NCBI GenBank assembly: GCA_947481635.1
Contig: CANKHJ010000012.1
Coordinates: forward strand, 1 to 47,505
DNA: 47,505 nt
Origin: Bradyrhizobiaceae bacterium
Lineage (GTDB): Bacteria > Pseudomonadota > Alphaproteobacteria > Rhizobiales > Xanthobacteraceae
Direction: 5' to 3'
Below, in pieces: positions 18,901 to 26,045 of this stretch. Each line of letters opens with the position of its first letter. Positions within the stretch are counted from its first letter, which is position 1. The notes under the pieces were generated by a model, which saw nothing but the letters and a program-made list of their open reading frames with translations, was not told the DNA's origin and did not search any database. A program made the position numbers and the translations under genes.

Positions 18901-18952
18901 GAATGCCGGCGGTCCGCTTCGGCCCGCTGCTCCGAAGCGCCCCGGCCCATAG
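15947..18952 (+). CDS. PodJ-like polar localisation protein (coiled coil, one membrane helix, Sel1 repeats)
   Basis: A 1001-residue protein. The N-terminus MNNGVPWQVRG leads to an amphipathic helix (REAARRAGVSVGEWLEEVI) shared by PodJ-like proteins of this order. Residues about 60-530 are dominated by heptad-rich coiled coil, followed by a Pro/Ala-rich linker. One membrane helix lies at about 672-695 (FVGASVVSIVLGTLYA). The periplasmic part ends with four Sel1 repeats at about 780-925 (for example MRFLDGRGVPQNAAEAARWF). Caulobacter PodJ organises the cell pole with the same order of parts, but this protein lacks its C-terminal peptidoglycan-binding domain. I start at the ATG, not the GTG four codons earlier; neither has a clear ribosome binding site. 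Confidence 0.85.
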   Translation: MNNGVPWQVRGVRPQARDTAREAARRAGVSVGEWLEEVIASSANEEGVAPQNHYADPEYGAPEDGLSAVNARLDDLSRQLGQIARSGGGPGAQHDTGQIAHAIARLDRRLDQIVADQRPTTMAELYRDPSLAESAPDSVEAALAEITARQQALDHNPASAPLPYTPAPPSIPAHAMYAPPDRRPAPPPPQPRVQSDVLPRPATQDLSGLEQHLRQITSQIETLRNPTAIAESITALREELGEISRTIQEAMPRRAVEALENEVRSLATKLNQSRSSDVDGNALAALEHGILEVRDELRSLTPAESLGGLQQTIENLAYKIDAIATGRQDPGTLHQLEDAVETLKSVVAHVASNDALGHLIEEMRALALKVDRLAKSGTTNEVLTAIDQRIDSLARALEARSAVVAAEDPSPRIEAVVQGLTDKLERLAQSHGGNAAVGHLEERIAKLVEKLDASGARLNHLEAIEHALAELLVHLEQQRAQNAAAPRAERRAGPAPEVETIQRELETIKQVEQRNQDAIEAAHGTLGHVVDRLAMIETDMQAPPAPAARPRAVAVAQIQEPKPKFAPPPMTAEWRPIDPNLPPDHPLEPGLGASPGRAGPSPADRIAASEAALGSAKPPVIPDPGSKDDFIQAARRAARAASATAHADAAANAPRAELRPARPPENEGGGFAKRVRSLFVGASVVSIVLGTLYATAELIGPASEAVKSVSPTIGSQAPATTEQAGIEPTTPAAAPVGGQSAASNGDITGSIGAAPAAAARAKLEALPVGIGSDMLRNAARDGDPAAAFEVAMRFLDGRGVPQNAAEAARWFQRATEGGLVPAQFRLGGLYEKGIGVKKDLDAARRLYLLAANAGHGKAMHNLAVLFAEGIDGKPDFRNALQWFRKAAALGVMDSQFNLAVLSARGVGMPQNLAESYKWFALAARDGDKDAAKKRDDVAARLDAASLEAARLAVQTFTPALEPQAAIDVPAPAGGWDAPAAAKRAANAGGPLRPAAPKRPGP

Positions 18953-19055
18953 CGCCTCACGCCATCAGGCGGACGGTTTCGAACTTCGGGTTGTTTCCGG
19001 GCGTGCCCGGTGTTTATTGGGTGACCCGTGCCGCCGCGGGAATCAGGAAACGCGC

Positions 19056-19985
19056 GTGCAAATCTACCTCCCGATCGCCGATCTGCCGGTGAATATCTTC
19101 GTCATCTTCGCGATGGGGGTCGTGGTCGGCTTCATTTCCGGGATGTTCGGAATCGGCGGCGGCTTCCTGATGACGCCGCTGCTGATCTTCCTCGGCATCC
19201 AGCCGGCCGTCGCGGTGGCCAGCGTCACCGGGCACATCGCAGCCTCGTCCTGTTCGGGCGCGCTCTCCTATTGGCGCCGGCACGCGGTCGATCTCTCGCT
19301 GGCGGCGATGCTGCTGGTCGGCGGCTTTCTTGGGACCGCGGCCGGCGTGACGCTGTTCACCAAGCTGCGCTCGCTCGGCCAGCTCGACCTCACTATCGGC
19401 ATTTCCTACGTCGTGCTGCTGACGGTGATCGGCGTGCTGATGCTGATGGAAAGCGTGCGCGCGATCCTGCGCAGCCGGCGCGGTGGGCCGCAGCAATTGC
19501 GGCGTCCCGGCAGCCATGCCTGGTTTCACGGGCTGCCGTTCAAGGTGCGCTTCAAGCGCTCGCGCATTTATGTGTCCGCGATCCCGGTCTGGGCGATCGG
19601 CTTCCTCATCGGTTTCATCGGATCGGTGCTCGGCATCGGCGGCGGGTTCATCCTGGTGCCGATGCTGATCTACCTGCTGCGGGTTCCGACCGCGACCGTG
19701 ATCGGCACGTCGATGGTGGTGACTCTCGTCACCATGGCATCGGCCCTGGTGATGCACGCGGTCACCAATCACCTGGTCGACGCGGTGCTGGCGTTGATCC
19801 TGATGGTCGGCGGCACAATCGGCGCGCAATTCGGCGCCCGCGCTGGATACAATATCCGCGCCGACCGGCTGCGGCTGCTGCTCGGCCTGCTGGTGCTCGC
19901 GGTCGGCCTGCGCTTCGCCTATGACCTCGCCGTGAAGCCGGACGATCTCTATTCCGTCCGCCCCTATGAGGACACCCTGCTGTGA
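19056..19985 (+). CDS. TauE/SafE-family membrane transporter
   Basis: A 309-residue protein with about eight membrane helices in two homologous halves. Each half has the family's glycine-rich motif: SGMFGIGGGFLMTPLLIF near residue 25 and GSVLGIGGGFILVPMLIY near residue 195. Members export or import sulfonates, sulfite or related small anions, or are uncharacterised permeases. The GTG start follows AGGAAA; the longer frame overlaps the previous gene. Its stop overlaps the start of the TIGR02186 gene by four bases, an arrangement I recall as recurrent in alphaproteobacteria, so the two likely form one transport unit. Confidence 0.9.
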   Translation: MQIYLPIADLPVNIFVIFAMGVVVGFISGMFGIGGGFLMTPLLIFLGIQPAVAVASVTGHIAASSCSGALSYWRRHAVDLSLAAMLLVGGFLGTAAGVTLFTKLRSLGQLDLTIGISYVVLLTVIGVLMLMESVRAILRSRRGGPQQLRRPGSHAWFHGLPFKVRFKRSRIYVSAIPVWAIGFLIGFIGSVLGIGGGFILVPMLIYLLRVPTATVIGTSMVVTLVTMASALVMHAVTNHLVDAVLALILMVGGTIGAQFGARAGYNIRADRLRLLLGLLVLAVGLRFAYDLAVKPDDLYSVRPYEDTLL

Positions 19986-20755
19986 GGCGGGCGGCCCTGC
20001 TCACCGCCTTGCTCGCACTGGCCATCGCACCGGCGGAAACGCGCGCCGAGCGCCTGGTAACGTCGCTCTCGAACCATCAGGTGATGGTGACGTCGAGCTT
20101 TACCGGCGAGGAACTGGTGCTGTTCGGCACCGTCGAACAGGACGCCGCGAGCAAGCCGCGCCAAAACTACGACATCGTGGTGACGATCACCGGCCCGCGC
20201 CAGAACCTGGTCACGCGCCGCAAGGATCGTGTCATCGGCATCTGGACCAATGTCGATTCCCGCTTCTTCGTGAACGTGCCGAGCTATCTCGGCGTGTTGA
20301 CGACGCGACCGATCCCCGACATCGCCAACCGCGAGACGTTGCGCCGCTTGGGTGTCGGGATTGATAATTTCATCCTGACTCAGCGCATCGGAACCGACCT
20401 CGCCGACGTCGTGCCGGACGACCCGTTCCGTTCCAACTTCGTCCGCCTCCAGCGGCAGAAGGGCCTCTATCTCGAAGAGCAGCGCGCGATCACGTTCCTG
20501 TCGCCGACCTTATTCCGGGTCGACATTCCGCTGCCGGCCGAAGTGCCGTTCGGCGCCTATCAGGTCGACGTCAAGCTGTTCGCCGACGGCGCGATGATTG
20601 CGCGCGAAAATTCCGCGCTTGAAATCTTCAAAGTCGGCTTCGAGCAATTCGTCGCCAATGCGGCGCGCGAGCACGGCTTCCTCTACGGACTTGCGGCGGC
20701 GTTGATGGCGTTGGTGACCGGCTGGCTGGCCAGCGTGATCTTCCGGCGGGATTAA
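19982..20755 (+). CDS. TIGR02186-family membrane protein
   Basis: A 257-residue protein with a signal peptide (residues 1-22, ending ETRA), a periplasmic beta-rich domain (LVTSLSNHQVMVTSSFTGEELVLFG) and one C-terminal membrane helix (LYGLAAALMALVTGWLASVIF). This layout fits the alphaproteobacterial TIGR02186 family. It is co-translated with the TauE/SafE transporter through a GTGA overlap and is likely its periplasmic accessory. Biochemical function is unknown. Its TAA stop interlocks with the TAA stop of the converging PdeM gene, sharing the bases TTAA. Confidence 0.85.
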   Translation: MRRAALLTALLALAIAPAETRAERLVTSLSNHQVMVTSSFTGEELVLFGTVEQDAASKPRQNYDIVVTITGPRQNLVTRRKDRVIGIWTNVDSRFFVNVPSYLGVLTTRPIPDIANRETLRRLGVGIDNFILTQRIGTDLADVVPDDPFRSNFVRLQRQKGLYLEEQRAITFLSPTLFRVDIPLPAEVPFGAYQVDVKLFADGAMIARENSALEIFKVGFEQFVANAAREHGFLYGLAAALMALVTGWLASVIFRRD

Positions 20756-21519
20756 TCGCCGAGGCAGCGATGCGCCGGGATCGCGTAGAGGCGTTCCTCG
20801 CCGAGCATATGCGCGATGAAGCCGAGATCGTCGAACAATTCTGCAAACGCGCGGTCGCGGATGTTCAGGCCGCCGGCATAGGAGCCGAAAGCCGGAACCA
20901 CCATGCGGCGGCCGTCGCTCGCGAAGCAGCGCCGGCTCACGGTGCGGCCGCGCCGGCTCACCCGCGCCACCGGATGCAGGTGGCCGGAGATTTCGCCAGG
21001 CTCGGCGCCGCGAGTCGGCTCATGGCGGAAGGTCAGCGCGCCGATGCCGAGCGTCGCCGCAAAACCGCCGCCGATATTCGCCGCGGGATCGGGATCGTGA
21101 TTGCCTGCGACCCAGATCCAGTCGCGTCCACGTTGCAGCGTGGCGAGCGTTGCCCGATCGCCGGGGAGCAGGCGCGCCGGACCACCGACGTCATGGAAGC
21201 TGTCGCCGAGCGCGAGCACCGCGCGCGGCGCGTAATGCGCGATCAGCCCGGCGAGACGCGCCAGCGTCGCGGCGGTGTCGTAAGGCGGCAGCAGTACACC
21301 GCGCCGCGCATAGGCCGAGCCCTTCTCGAAATGCAGGTCGGCGACGACCAGCAGGCCCTCGTCGGGCCAATACAGCGCGCCGCCGCAATCGGCCACCAGC
21401 GTGACCGAGGCGACCGTGATGGTGTGATGCGTCCCGAGCGCGGCAACCCCCACATCACCCCGCTCCTCCGGCTTGGAGGGTGGAGAGAATGCGCCAGGCA
21501 AGCGCTCGAAGAAATTCAC
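20752..21519 (-). CDS. pdeM: ligase-associated DNA damage response endonuclease PdeM
   Basis: A 255-residue calcineurin-like metallophosphoesterase. All five metal-site motifs are visible: DLHFEKG (D61, H63), GDSFHD, GNHD (N140, H141), the His before EPTRG, and GHLHP (H180, H182). PdeM is one of four proteins (with an ATP-dependent ligase, an MBL exonuclease and a DEXH helicase) that co-occur in the ligase-associated DNA damage response locus, and all four are in this window. The GTG start overlaps the helicase stop (GTGA), so translation is coupled. The N-terminal 20 residues (PPSKPEERGD) are probably disordered. Confidence 0.93.
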   Translation of the reverse strand: MNFFERLPGAFSPPSKPEERGDVGVAALGTHHTITVASVTLVADCGGALYWPDEGLLVVADLHFEKGSAYARRGVLLPPYDTAATLARLAGLIAHYAPRAVLALGDSFHDVGGPARLLPGDRATLATLQRGRDWIWVAGNHDPDPAANIGGGFAATLGIGALTFRHEPTRGAEPGEISGHLHPVARVSRRGRTVSRRCFASDGRRMVVPAFGSYAGGLNIRDRAFAELFDDLGFIAHMLGEERLYAIPAHRCLGD

Positions 21520-24056
21520 CGCATCGCCTCCTTGATCAAGTCGTCCGCCGCTTCCGCGAGGATGGAGTCGGCTGCTTCGCCATAAACCGACTCGCGGCCA
21601 ATCTCCAGCATCACCGGAACCGCGAGCGGCGAAACGTGATCCAGAGCCTTATGCACGATTCGACCCTTGATGCGTGAGAGCATTTCGCCGAGCCGCTTGA
21701 TGTCGAGCAGCCCCGTTGCGGCGTCCGCTCGCGCCGCGCGCAACAACAAATGATCGGGCTGATGCTTGCGCAGCACGTCATACACAAGATCGGTCGAAAT
21801 CGTGACCTCGCGGCGCGATTTCTCCTGACCGGGAAAGCGGCGTTCGATCAGCCCGGCAATGATGGCGCAGGTGCGGAAGGTGCGTTTCATCAGCGCGGAT
21901 TCCGCCAGCCACGCCTCCAGGTCGTCGCCCAGCATGTCTTGATCGAACAAGGCGTCGAGCGTGAGGTCGCCGCGCTCCAGCCGCAGCGCCACGTCGCCCA
22001 AGCCCCACACCGCGAGCGCATATTCGTTAGCGACGAAGCCGAGTGGCCGCAGCCGCGCGCGCTCGAGCCGGCGCGTCAGCAGCATCCCGAGCGTCTGATG
22101 CGCCAGCCGTCCCTCGAACGGATAGCAGAGCAGGTAATATTTGTCGGCGCGCGGAAAGGTCTCGACCAGCAATTGCCGCGGCCCCGGCAGCATCGAGCGC
22201 CATTCCTGGATTTCCAGCCACTCGCGGACCTGGTCGGGCAAGCCGCGCCGGGCTGAGGGGTCGGCGATGATGCCGCGCACGCGGTCGGCAAGATAAGTCG
22301 AGAGCGGGAATTTGCCGCCCTCGTAAGACGGCACCTTGGGATCTTCCGCGGTGGCGCGCGAGACATAGACCTCGTTCTCGACCAGCGCCTCGTAGCGCAG
22401 GACTTCGCCGGCAAACACGAAGGTGTCGCCCGGCGTCAGCATCTCGATGAAATATTCCTCGACCTCGCCGAGGATGCGCCCGCCACGCGCGACCGCCTTC
22501 GAGGCGCGCGAGCGCACCAGCCGCACCTTGATCATGTCGGCCTCGACGATGGTGCCGACATTCATGCGATAGCGCTGCGCCACCATCGGATGCGCGATGC
22601 GCCAGCGGCCTTCCTTGTCCTGGCGGATTTTCGCGAAGCGTTCATAGGCCTTCAGCGCATAGCCGCCGGTAGCGACGAAATCGACCGCGGCATCGAAGTC
22701 GCTGCGCGTCAGGTCCGCATAGGGCGCGGCCGCCCGCACCTCTTCGTAGAGGTCGTCGCTGTGGAACGGCGCGCCGCAGGCACAGCCGAGGATATGCTGC
22801 GCCAGCACGTCGAGCGCGCCGGTGCGCAAGGGCGGCGTATCCTGCGCGTTCTCGCGCACCGCGCCCAGCGCTGCGGTGCATTCCAGCACCTCAAAGCGGT
22901 TGGCTGGAATGAGAATTCCCTTGGACGGCTCGTCCATGCGGTGGTTGGCGCGGCCGATGCGCTGCAGCAGCCGCGACGCGCCCTTCGGCGCGCCGACATT
23001 GATCACCAGGTCGACGTCGCCCCAGTCGACGCCGAGATCGAGCGACGAAGTGCAGACCACCGCCTTCAGCCGGCCATCCGACATCGCCTGCTCGACCTTG
23101 CGCCGCTGCGCGACGTCGAGCGAGCCATGATGCAGCGCAATCGGCAGCGAATCCTCGTTGATGCGCCAGAGCTGCTGGAAGATGTTCTCCGCCTGGCTGC
23201 GGGTGTTGACGAAGATCAATGTCGTCTTGTGCCGGCCGACCAGCGCATACATCTCATCGAGCGCATGCATGGCGGAGTGCCCGGCCCAAGGCAGGCGCGC
23301 GGCGGTGTCGAGCATGGTCACGTCGGGCGGCGCGCCGGCCTCGGCAATCACGAGATCGGCGAGCGCACCGCTGCCCGGCGGCTGCGGCACCAGATAGCGG
23401 CGCAGATCATCCGGCGTCGCCACCGTGGCCGACAACCCGACCGACGTGATGCCGGGCGCAAGCCGATGCAGCCGCGCAAGCCCGAGCGACAGCAGGTCGC
23501 CGCGCTTCGAGGTGACCAGCGAGTGCAGTTCATCGAGCACGATGCGGCGCAGCGAGCCGAACATGTAGGGCCCGTCCGGCGTCGCGAGGATCAGCGCGAG
23601 TTGTTCAGGCGTCGTGAGCAGGATGTCGGGCGGATCGCGGCGCTGGCGCTGGCGCTTCGAGGCCGGCGTGTCGCCGGTGCGCGTCTCGATCCGGATCGGC
23701 AGGCCCATCTCGGCCACCGGCGTTTCGAGGTTGCGCGCGATGTCGACCGCCAGCGCCTTGAGCGGCGAGATATAGAGCGTGTGCAGGCCGCCCTCGCGCC
23801 GGATGGCGCTGCCGGTCGATACCAGCTTCTTGCTGCCGCGCCGGGTACGAAGTTCGGTCAGTTCCACCAACGAGGGGAGGAATCCGGCCAGTGTCTTGCC
23901 GGCGCCGGTCGGCGCGATCAGCAGCACCGACTTGTCGGCGCGCGCCTTCTCGAGCAATTCGAGCTGATGCGCGCGCGGCGACCAGCCACGCTTCGCGAAC
24001 CAGCGCGCGAAGGGCTCGGGCAGCGCCGAGACGATGGGACTTTCGAGCAGGGTCAC
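21516..24056 (-). CDS. ligase-associated DNA damage response DEXH helicase (Lhr-type)
   Basis: An 846-residue superfamily 2 helicase of the Lhr-core type. Walker A is APTGAGKT at 48-55 and Walker B is DELH at 175-178. The second RecA domain has CTSSLDLGVDWGDVD and QRIGRANHRMD. The C-terminal half carries the Lhr winged-helix and linked domains. Lhr enzymes are 3'-to-5' translocases that unwind RNA:DNA and DNA duplexes. Its context with PdeM, exonuclease and ligase defines it as the helicase of the ligase-associated repair system. It starts 18 bases after the methyltransferase stop and overlaps the pdeM start, so the three genes form one operon. Confidence 0.95.
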   Translation of the reverse strand: MTLLESPIVSALPEPFARWFAKRGWSPRAHQLELLEKARADKSVLLIAPTGAGKTLAGFLPSLVELTELRTRRGSKKLVSTGSAIRREGGLHTLYISPLKALAVDIARNLETPVAEMGLPIRIETRTGDTPASKRQRQRRDPPDILLTTPEQLALILATPDGPYMFGSLRRIVLDELHSLVTSKRGDLLSLGLARLHRLAPGITSVGLSATVATPDDLRRYLVPQPPGSGALADLVIAEAGAPPDVTMLDTAARLPWAGHSAMHALDEMYALVGRHKTTLIFVNTRSQAENIFQQLWRINEDSLPIALHHGSLDVAQRRKVEQAMSDGRLKAVVCTSSLDLGVDWGDVDLVINVGAPKGASRLLQRIGRANHRMDEPSKGILIPANRFEVLECTAALGAVRENAQDTPPLRTGALDVLAQHILGCACGAPFHSDDLYEEVRAAAPYADLTRSDFDAAVDFVATGGYALKAYERFAKIRQDKEGRWRIAHPMVAQRYRMNVGTIVEADMIKVRLVRSRASKAVARGGRILGEVEEYFIEMLTPGDTFVFAGEVLRYEALVENEVYVSRATAEDPKVPSYEGGKFPLSTYLADRVRGIIADPSARRGLPDQVREWLEIQEWRSMLPGPRQLLVETFPRADKYYLLCYPFEGRLAHQTLGMLLTRRLERARLRPLGFVANEYALAVWGLGDVALRLERGDLTLDALFDQDMLGDDLEAWLAESALMKRTFRTCAIIAGLIERRFPGQEKSRREVTISTDLVYDVLRKHQPDHLLLRAARADAATGLLDIKRLGEMLSRIKGRIVHKALDHVSPLAVPVMLEIGRESVYGEAADSILAEAADDLIKEAMR

Positions 24057-24074
24057 CCGGTAGAGGTAGCGCCG

Positions 24075-24980
24075 TCAGCGCGGTTTTGCCACGACCACCA
24101 GCCCGGGAACCGGAACCCCGCCCTCATCGCGGGTCGAGGCGGATTCGAGCGTGAGCGGCGCCAATCCGGCCGCCGCCAGGACCTGCCGCAGATACGCGGC
24201 GCTGTGCGCGTAGCGCAGCTTCTCACCGAGGACGATTCCCGGGCCGTCATGGGTCTCGACCGTGAAGGCCAGCAGCCCCTCTGGCGCAAGCACGCGCGCC
24301 GCCGCGGCCATCACCGGCGCGAGGTCGCCGAGATAGACGAACACATCCGCCGCGACGACCAGATGCGCCGTGCCGCCCGGCTCCGCCTCCATGAAGGGGG
24401 TAACATCCCCGACCGCGAGACGGTCATAGAGGCCTTTGCCGCGCGCCTCCTGCACCATCGCGGGTGACAGATCGACGCCAGCCATGGTCGCGACATGAGG
24501 CCGGAACGCGGCGGCGGCGAGCCCGGTGCCGCAGCCGAGATCGAGCATGGTCCCAAATGTCATCGGCACGCTGGTCGCGCGCACCGCTTCGAGCAACAAG
24601 GCGGGTCCGCGATAATGGAGCTCTGCCAGCGCAGAATCGAAACGCGCTGCATATTGATCGAACACGGCGCGCACGTAACCCGGCGGCATTGCGGCATCGG
24701 CCGCGCCAAGCTGCACCAGTCGCAGCACCGCCCCGTGACGATCCTCCGGATCAGCCGCGCGGGCCTGCTCGAACGCCGCGACCGCGGCATCGCGCTCGCC
24801 GAGATCCGCCCTCGCCTCTCCCAGCGCAAACCACGCCGAGGCAAATCCCGGCGCGACCTCGGCGGCCTGCGCGTAGAGGTCGGCCGCCGCCGCAAGATCG
24901 CCGCGCGCCGCGAGGTCGCGGGCGAACTGATAGCGTCGATCGGCGATCAGGTCGCCGGAACTGAGGAACAGGCTGGTCAT
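24075..24980 (-). CDS. TPR-containing class I SAM-dependent methyltransferase
   Basis: A 301-residue protein. Residues about 5-90 form tetratricopeptide-like helices (ARGDLAAAADLYAQAAEVAPG, then AFEQARAADPED). Residues about 130-290 are a Rossmann methyltransferase with motif I LDLGCGTGLAAAAF and motif II-like GVDLSPAMV. It is the first gene of the leftward operon with the helicase and pdeM. It is not one of the four recognised members of the ligase-associated set, so its position is notable. The substrate could be a protein or small molecule; nothing here decides. Its ATG is only nine bases from the divergent exonuclease ATG. Confidence 0.88.
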   Translation of the reverse strand: MTSLFLSSGDLIADRRYQFARDLAARGDLAAAADLYAQAAEVAPGFASAWFALGEARADLGERDAAVAAFEQARAADPEDRHGAVLRLVQLGAADAAMPPGYVRAVFDQYAARFDSALAELHYRGPALLLEAVRATSVPMTFGTMLDLGCGTGLAAAAFRPHVATMAGVDLSPAMVQEARGKGLYDRLAVGDVTPFMEAEPGGTAHLVVAADVFVYLGDLAPVMAAAARVLAPEGLLAFTVETHDGPGIVLGEKLRYAHSAAYLRQVLAAAGLAPLTLESASTRDEGGVPVPGLVVVAKPR

Positions 24981-24989
24981 TGGTGGGTC

Positions 24990-26045
24990 ATGACATATCT
25001 AGCAGCCATGCGCCCCGAAGATATCCTGATTTCAACCCCTCTGGGCCTCTGCTGCAAGCGCGGCGGCTTTCACATCGATCCGGTCCGGCCGGTGGAGCAG
25101 GCGCTGATCACGCATGGCCACTCCGACCACGCACGCGCCGGCCATGGCGCGGTGCTGGCCACCCAGGAAACCCTCGACATCATGCGGCTGCGCTACGGCG
25201 CGAATTTCGCCGGATCGACGCAGGCCATCGCCTATGGCGAGACGCTGACGCTCGACGGGGTGCAGGTGAGCTTCCATCCGGCCGGGCATGTGCTCGGTTC
25301 GGCGCAGATCGCGGTCGAGGCGGACGGGCTGCGCATCGTCGCCTCGGGCGATTACAAGGACGCGCGCGATCCGACCTGCGCGCCGTTCGAACTGGTGCCG
25401 TGCGACGTGTTCATCACCGAGGCGACCTTCGGCCTGCCGGTGTTCCGGCATGGCGATGCGCAGGGCGAGATCGACAAGCTGTTGCGCTCGGTCGCGCTGT
25501 TTCCGGAGCGGGCGCATATGGTCGGGGCCTATTCGCTCGGCAAGGCGCAGCGCGTGATGGCGCTGATCCGCGCCGCCGGATACGAGCGTCCGATCTACCT
25601 GCACGGCGCGATGGAGACGATCACGCGCTATTATCAGCAGCGCGGCATCGACCTCGGCGAAACGCCGTTGGTGCGCGACGCGACCAAGGCCGACCTCGCC
25701 GGCACCATCACGCTCTGCCCGCCGTCGTCGTTGCAGGACCGCTGGACGCGGCGCTTTCCCGACCCGGTGTCATGCTTCGCGTCGGGCTGGATGCGGGTGC
25801 GCGCACGTGCGCGCCAGCGCGGCGTCGAATTGCCGCTGGTGATTTCCGATCATGCCGACTGGGACGGTCTCACCGCCACCATCAAGGCCACCGGCGCATC
25901 AGAGATCTGGGTGACGCATGGCCAGGAAGACGCGCTGGTGCATTGGTGCACCACGCAGGGGCTGCGCGCGCGACCGCTCGACATCGTCGGCTATGGCGAC
26001 GAAGAGGAGACCGACGTGGTGGCGGCGCAAGGCGACGGCGCATGA
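24990..26045 (+). CDS. ligase-associated DNA damage response exonuclease (MBL-fold, beta-CASP)
   Basis: A 351-residue metallo-beta-lactamase-fold nuclease. The HxHxDH motif is H42-G-H-S-D-H47, and further motifs are FHPAGHVLGSAQI, SGDYKD and a C-terminal SDHADWDG of the beta-CASP type. Proteins of this group, related to SNM1 and CPSF73, process DNA ends in the ligase-associated system. A start at 25008 (MRPEDILIS) is an alternative and resembles typical N-termini; the ATG at 24990 has a GGTGGG sequence, though very close. Its ATGA end overlaps the start of the ligase gene. Confidence 0.92.
   Translation: MTYLAAMRPEDILISTPLGLCCKRGGFHIDPVRPVEQALITHGHSDHARAGHGAVLATQETLDIMRLRYGANFAGSTQAIAYGETLTLDGVQVSFHPAGHVLGSAQIAVEADGLRIVASGDYKDARDPTCAPFELVPCDVFITEATFGLPVFRHGDAQGEIDKLLRSVALFPERAHMVGAYSLGKAQRVMALIRAAGYERPIYLHGAMETITRYYQQRGIDLGETPLVRDATKADLAGTITLCPPSSLQDRWTRRFPDPVSCFASGWMRVRARARQRGVELPLVISDHADWDGLTATIKATGASEIWVTHGQEDALVHWCTTQGLRARPLDIVGYGDEEETDVVAAQGDGA

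Noticed and set aside
22590-24467. A 625-codon open frame on the plus strand
   Set aside because: It lies antisense to the helicase and methyltransferase genes, is rich in Arg, Gln and His as expected for a shadow of GC-rich codons, and shows no domain.
24980-26041. Upstream extension of the DNA ligase frame by about 350 codons
   Set aside because: This section overlaps the exonuclease gene in another frame, is Arg/Ala-rich and has no motif. The ATGA overlap at 26042 gives a normal ligase start.
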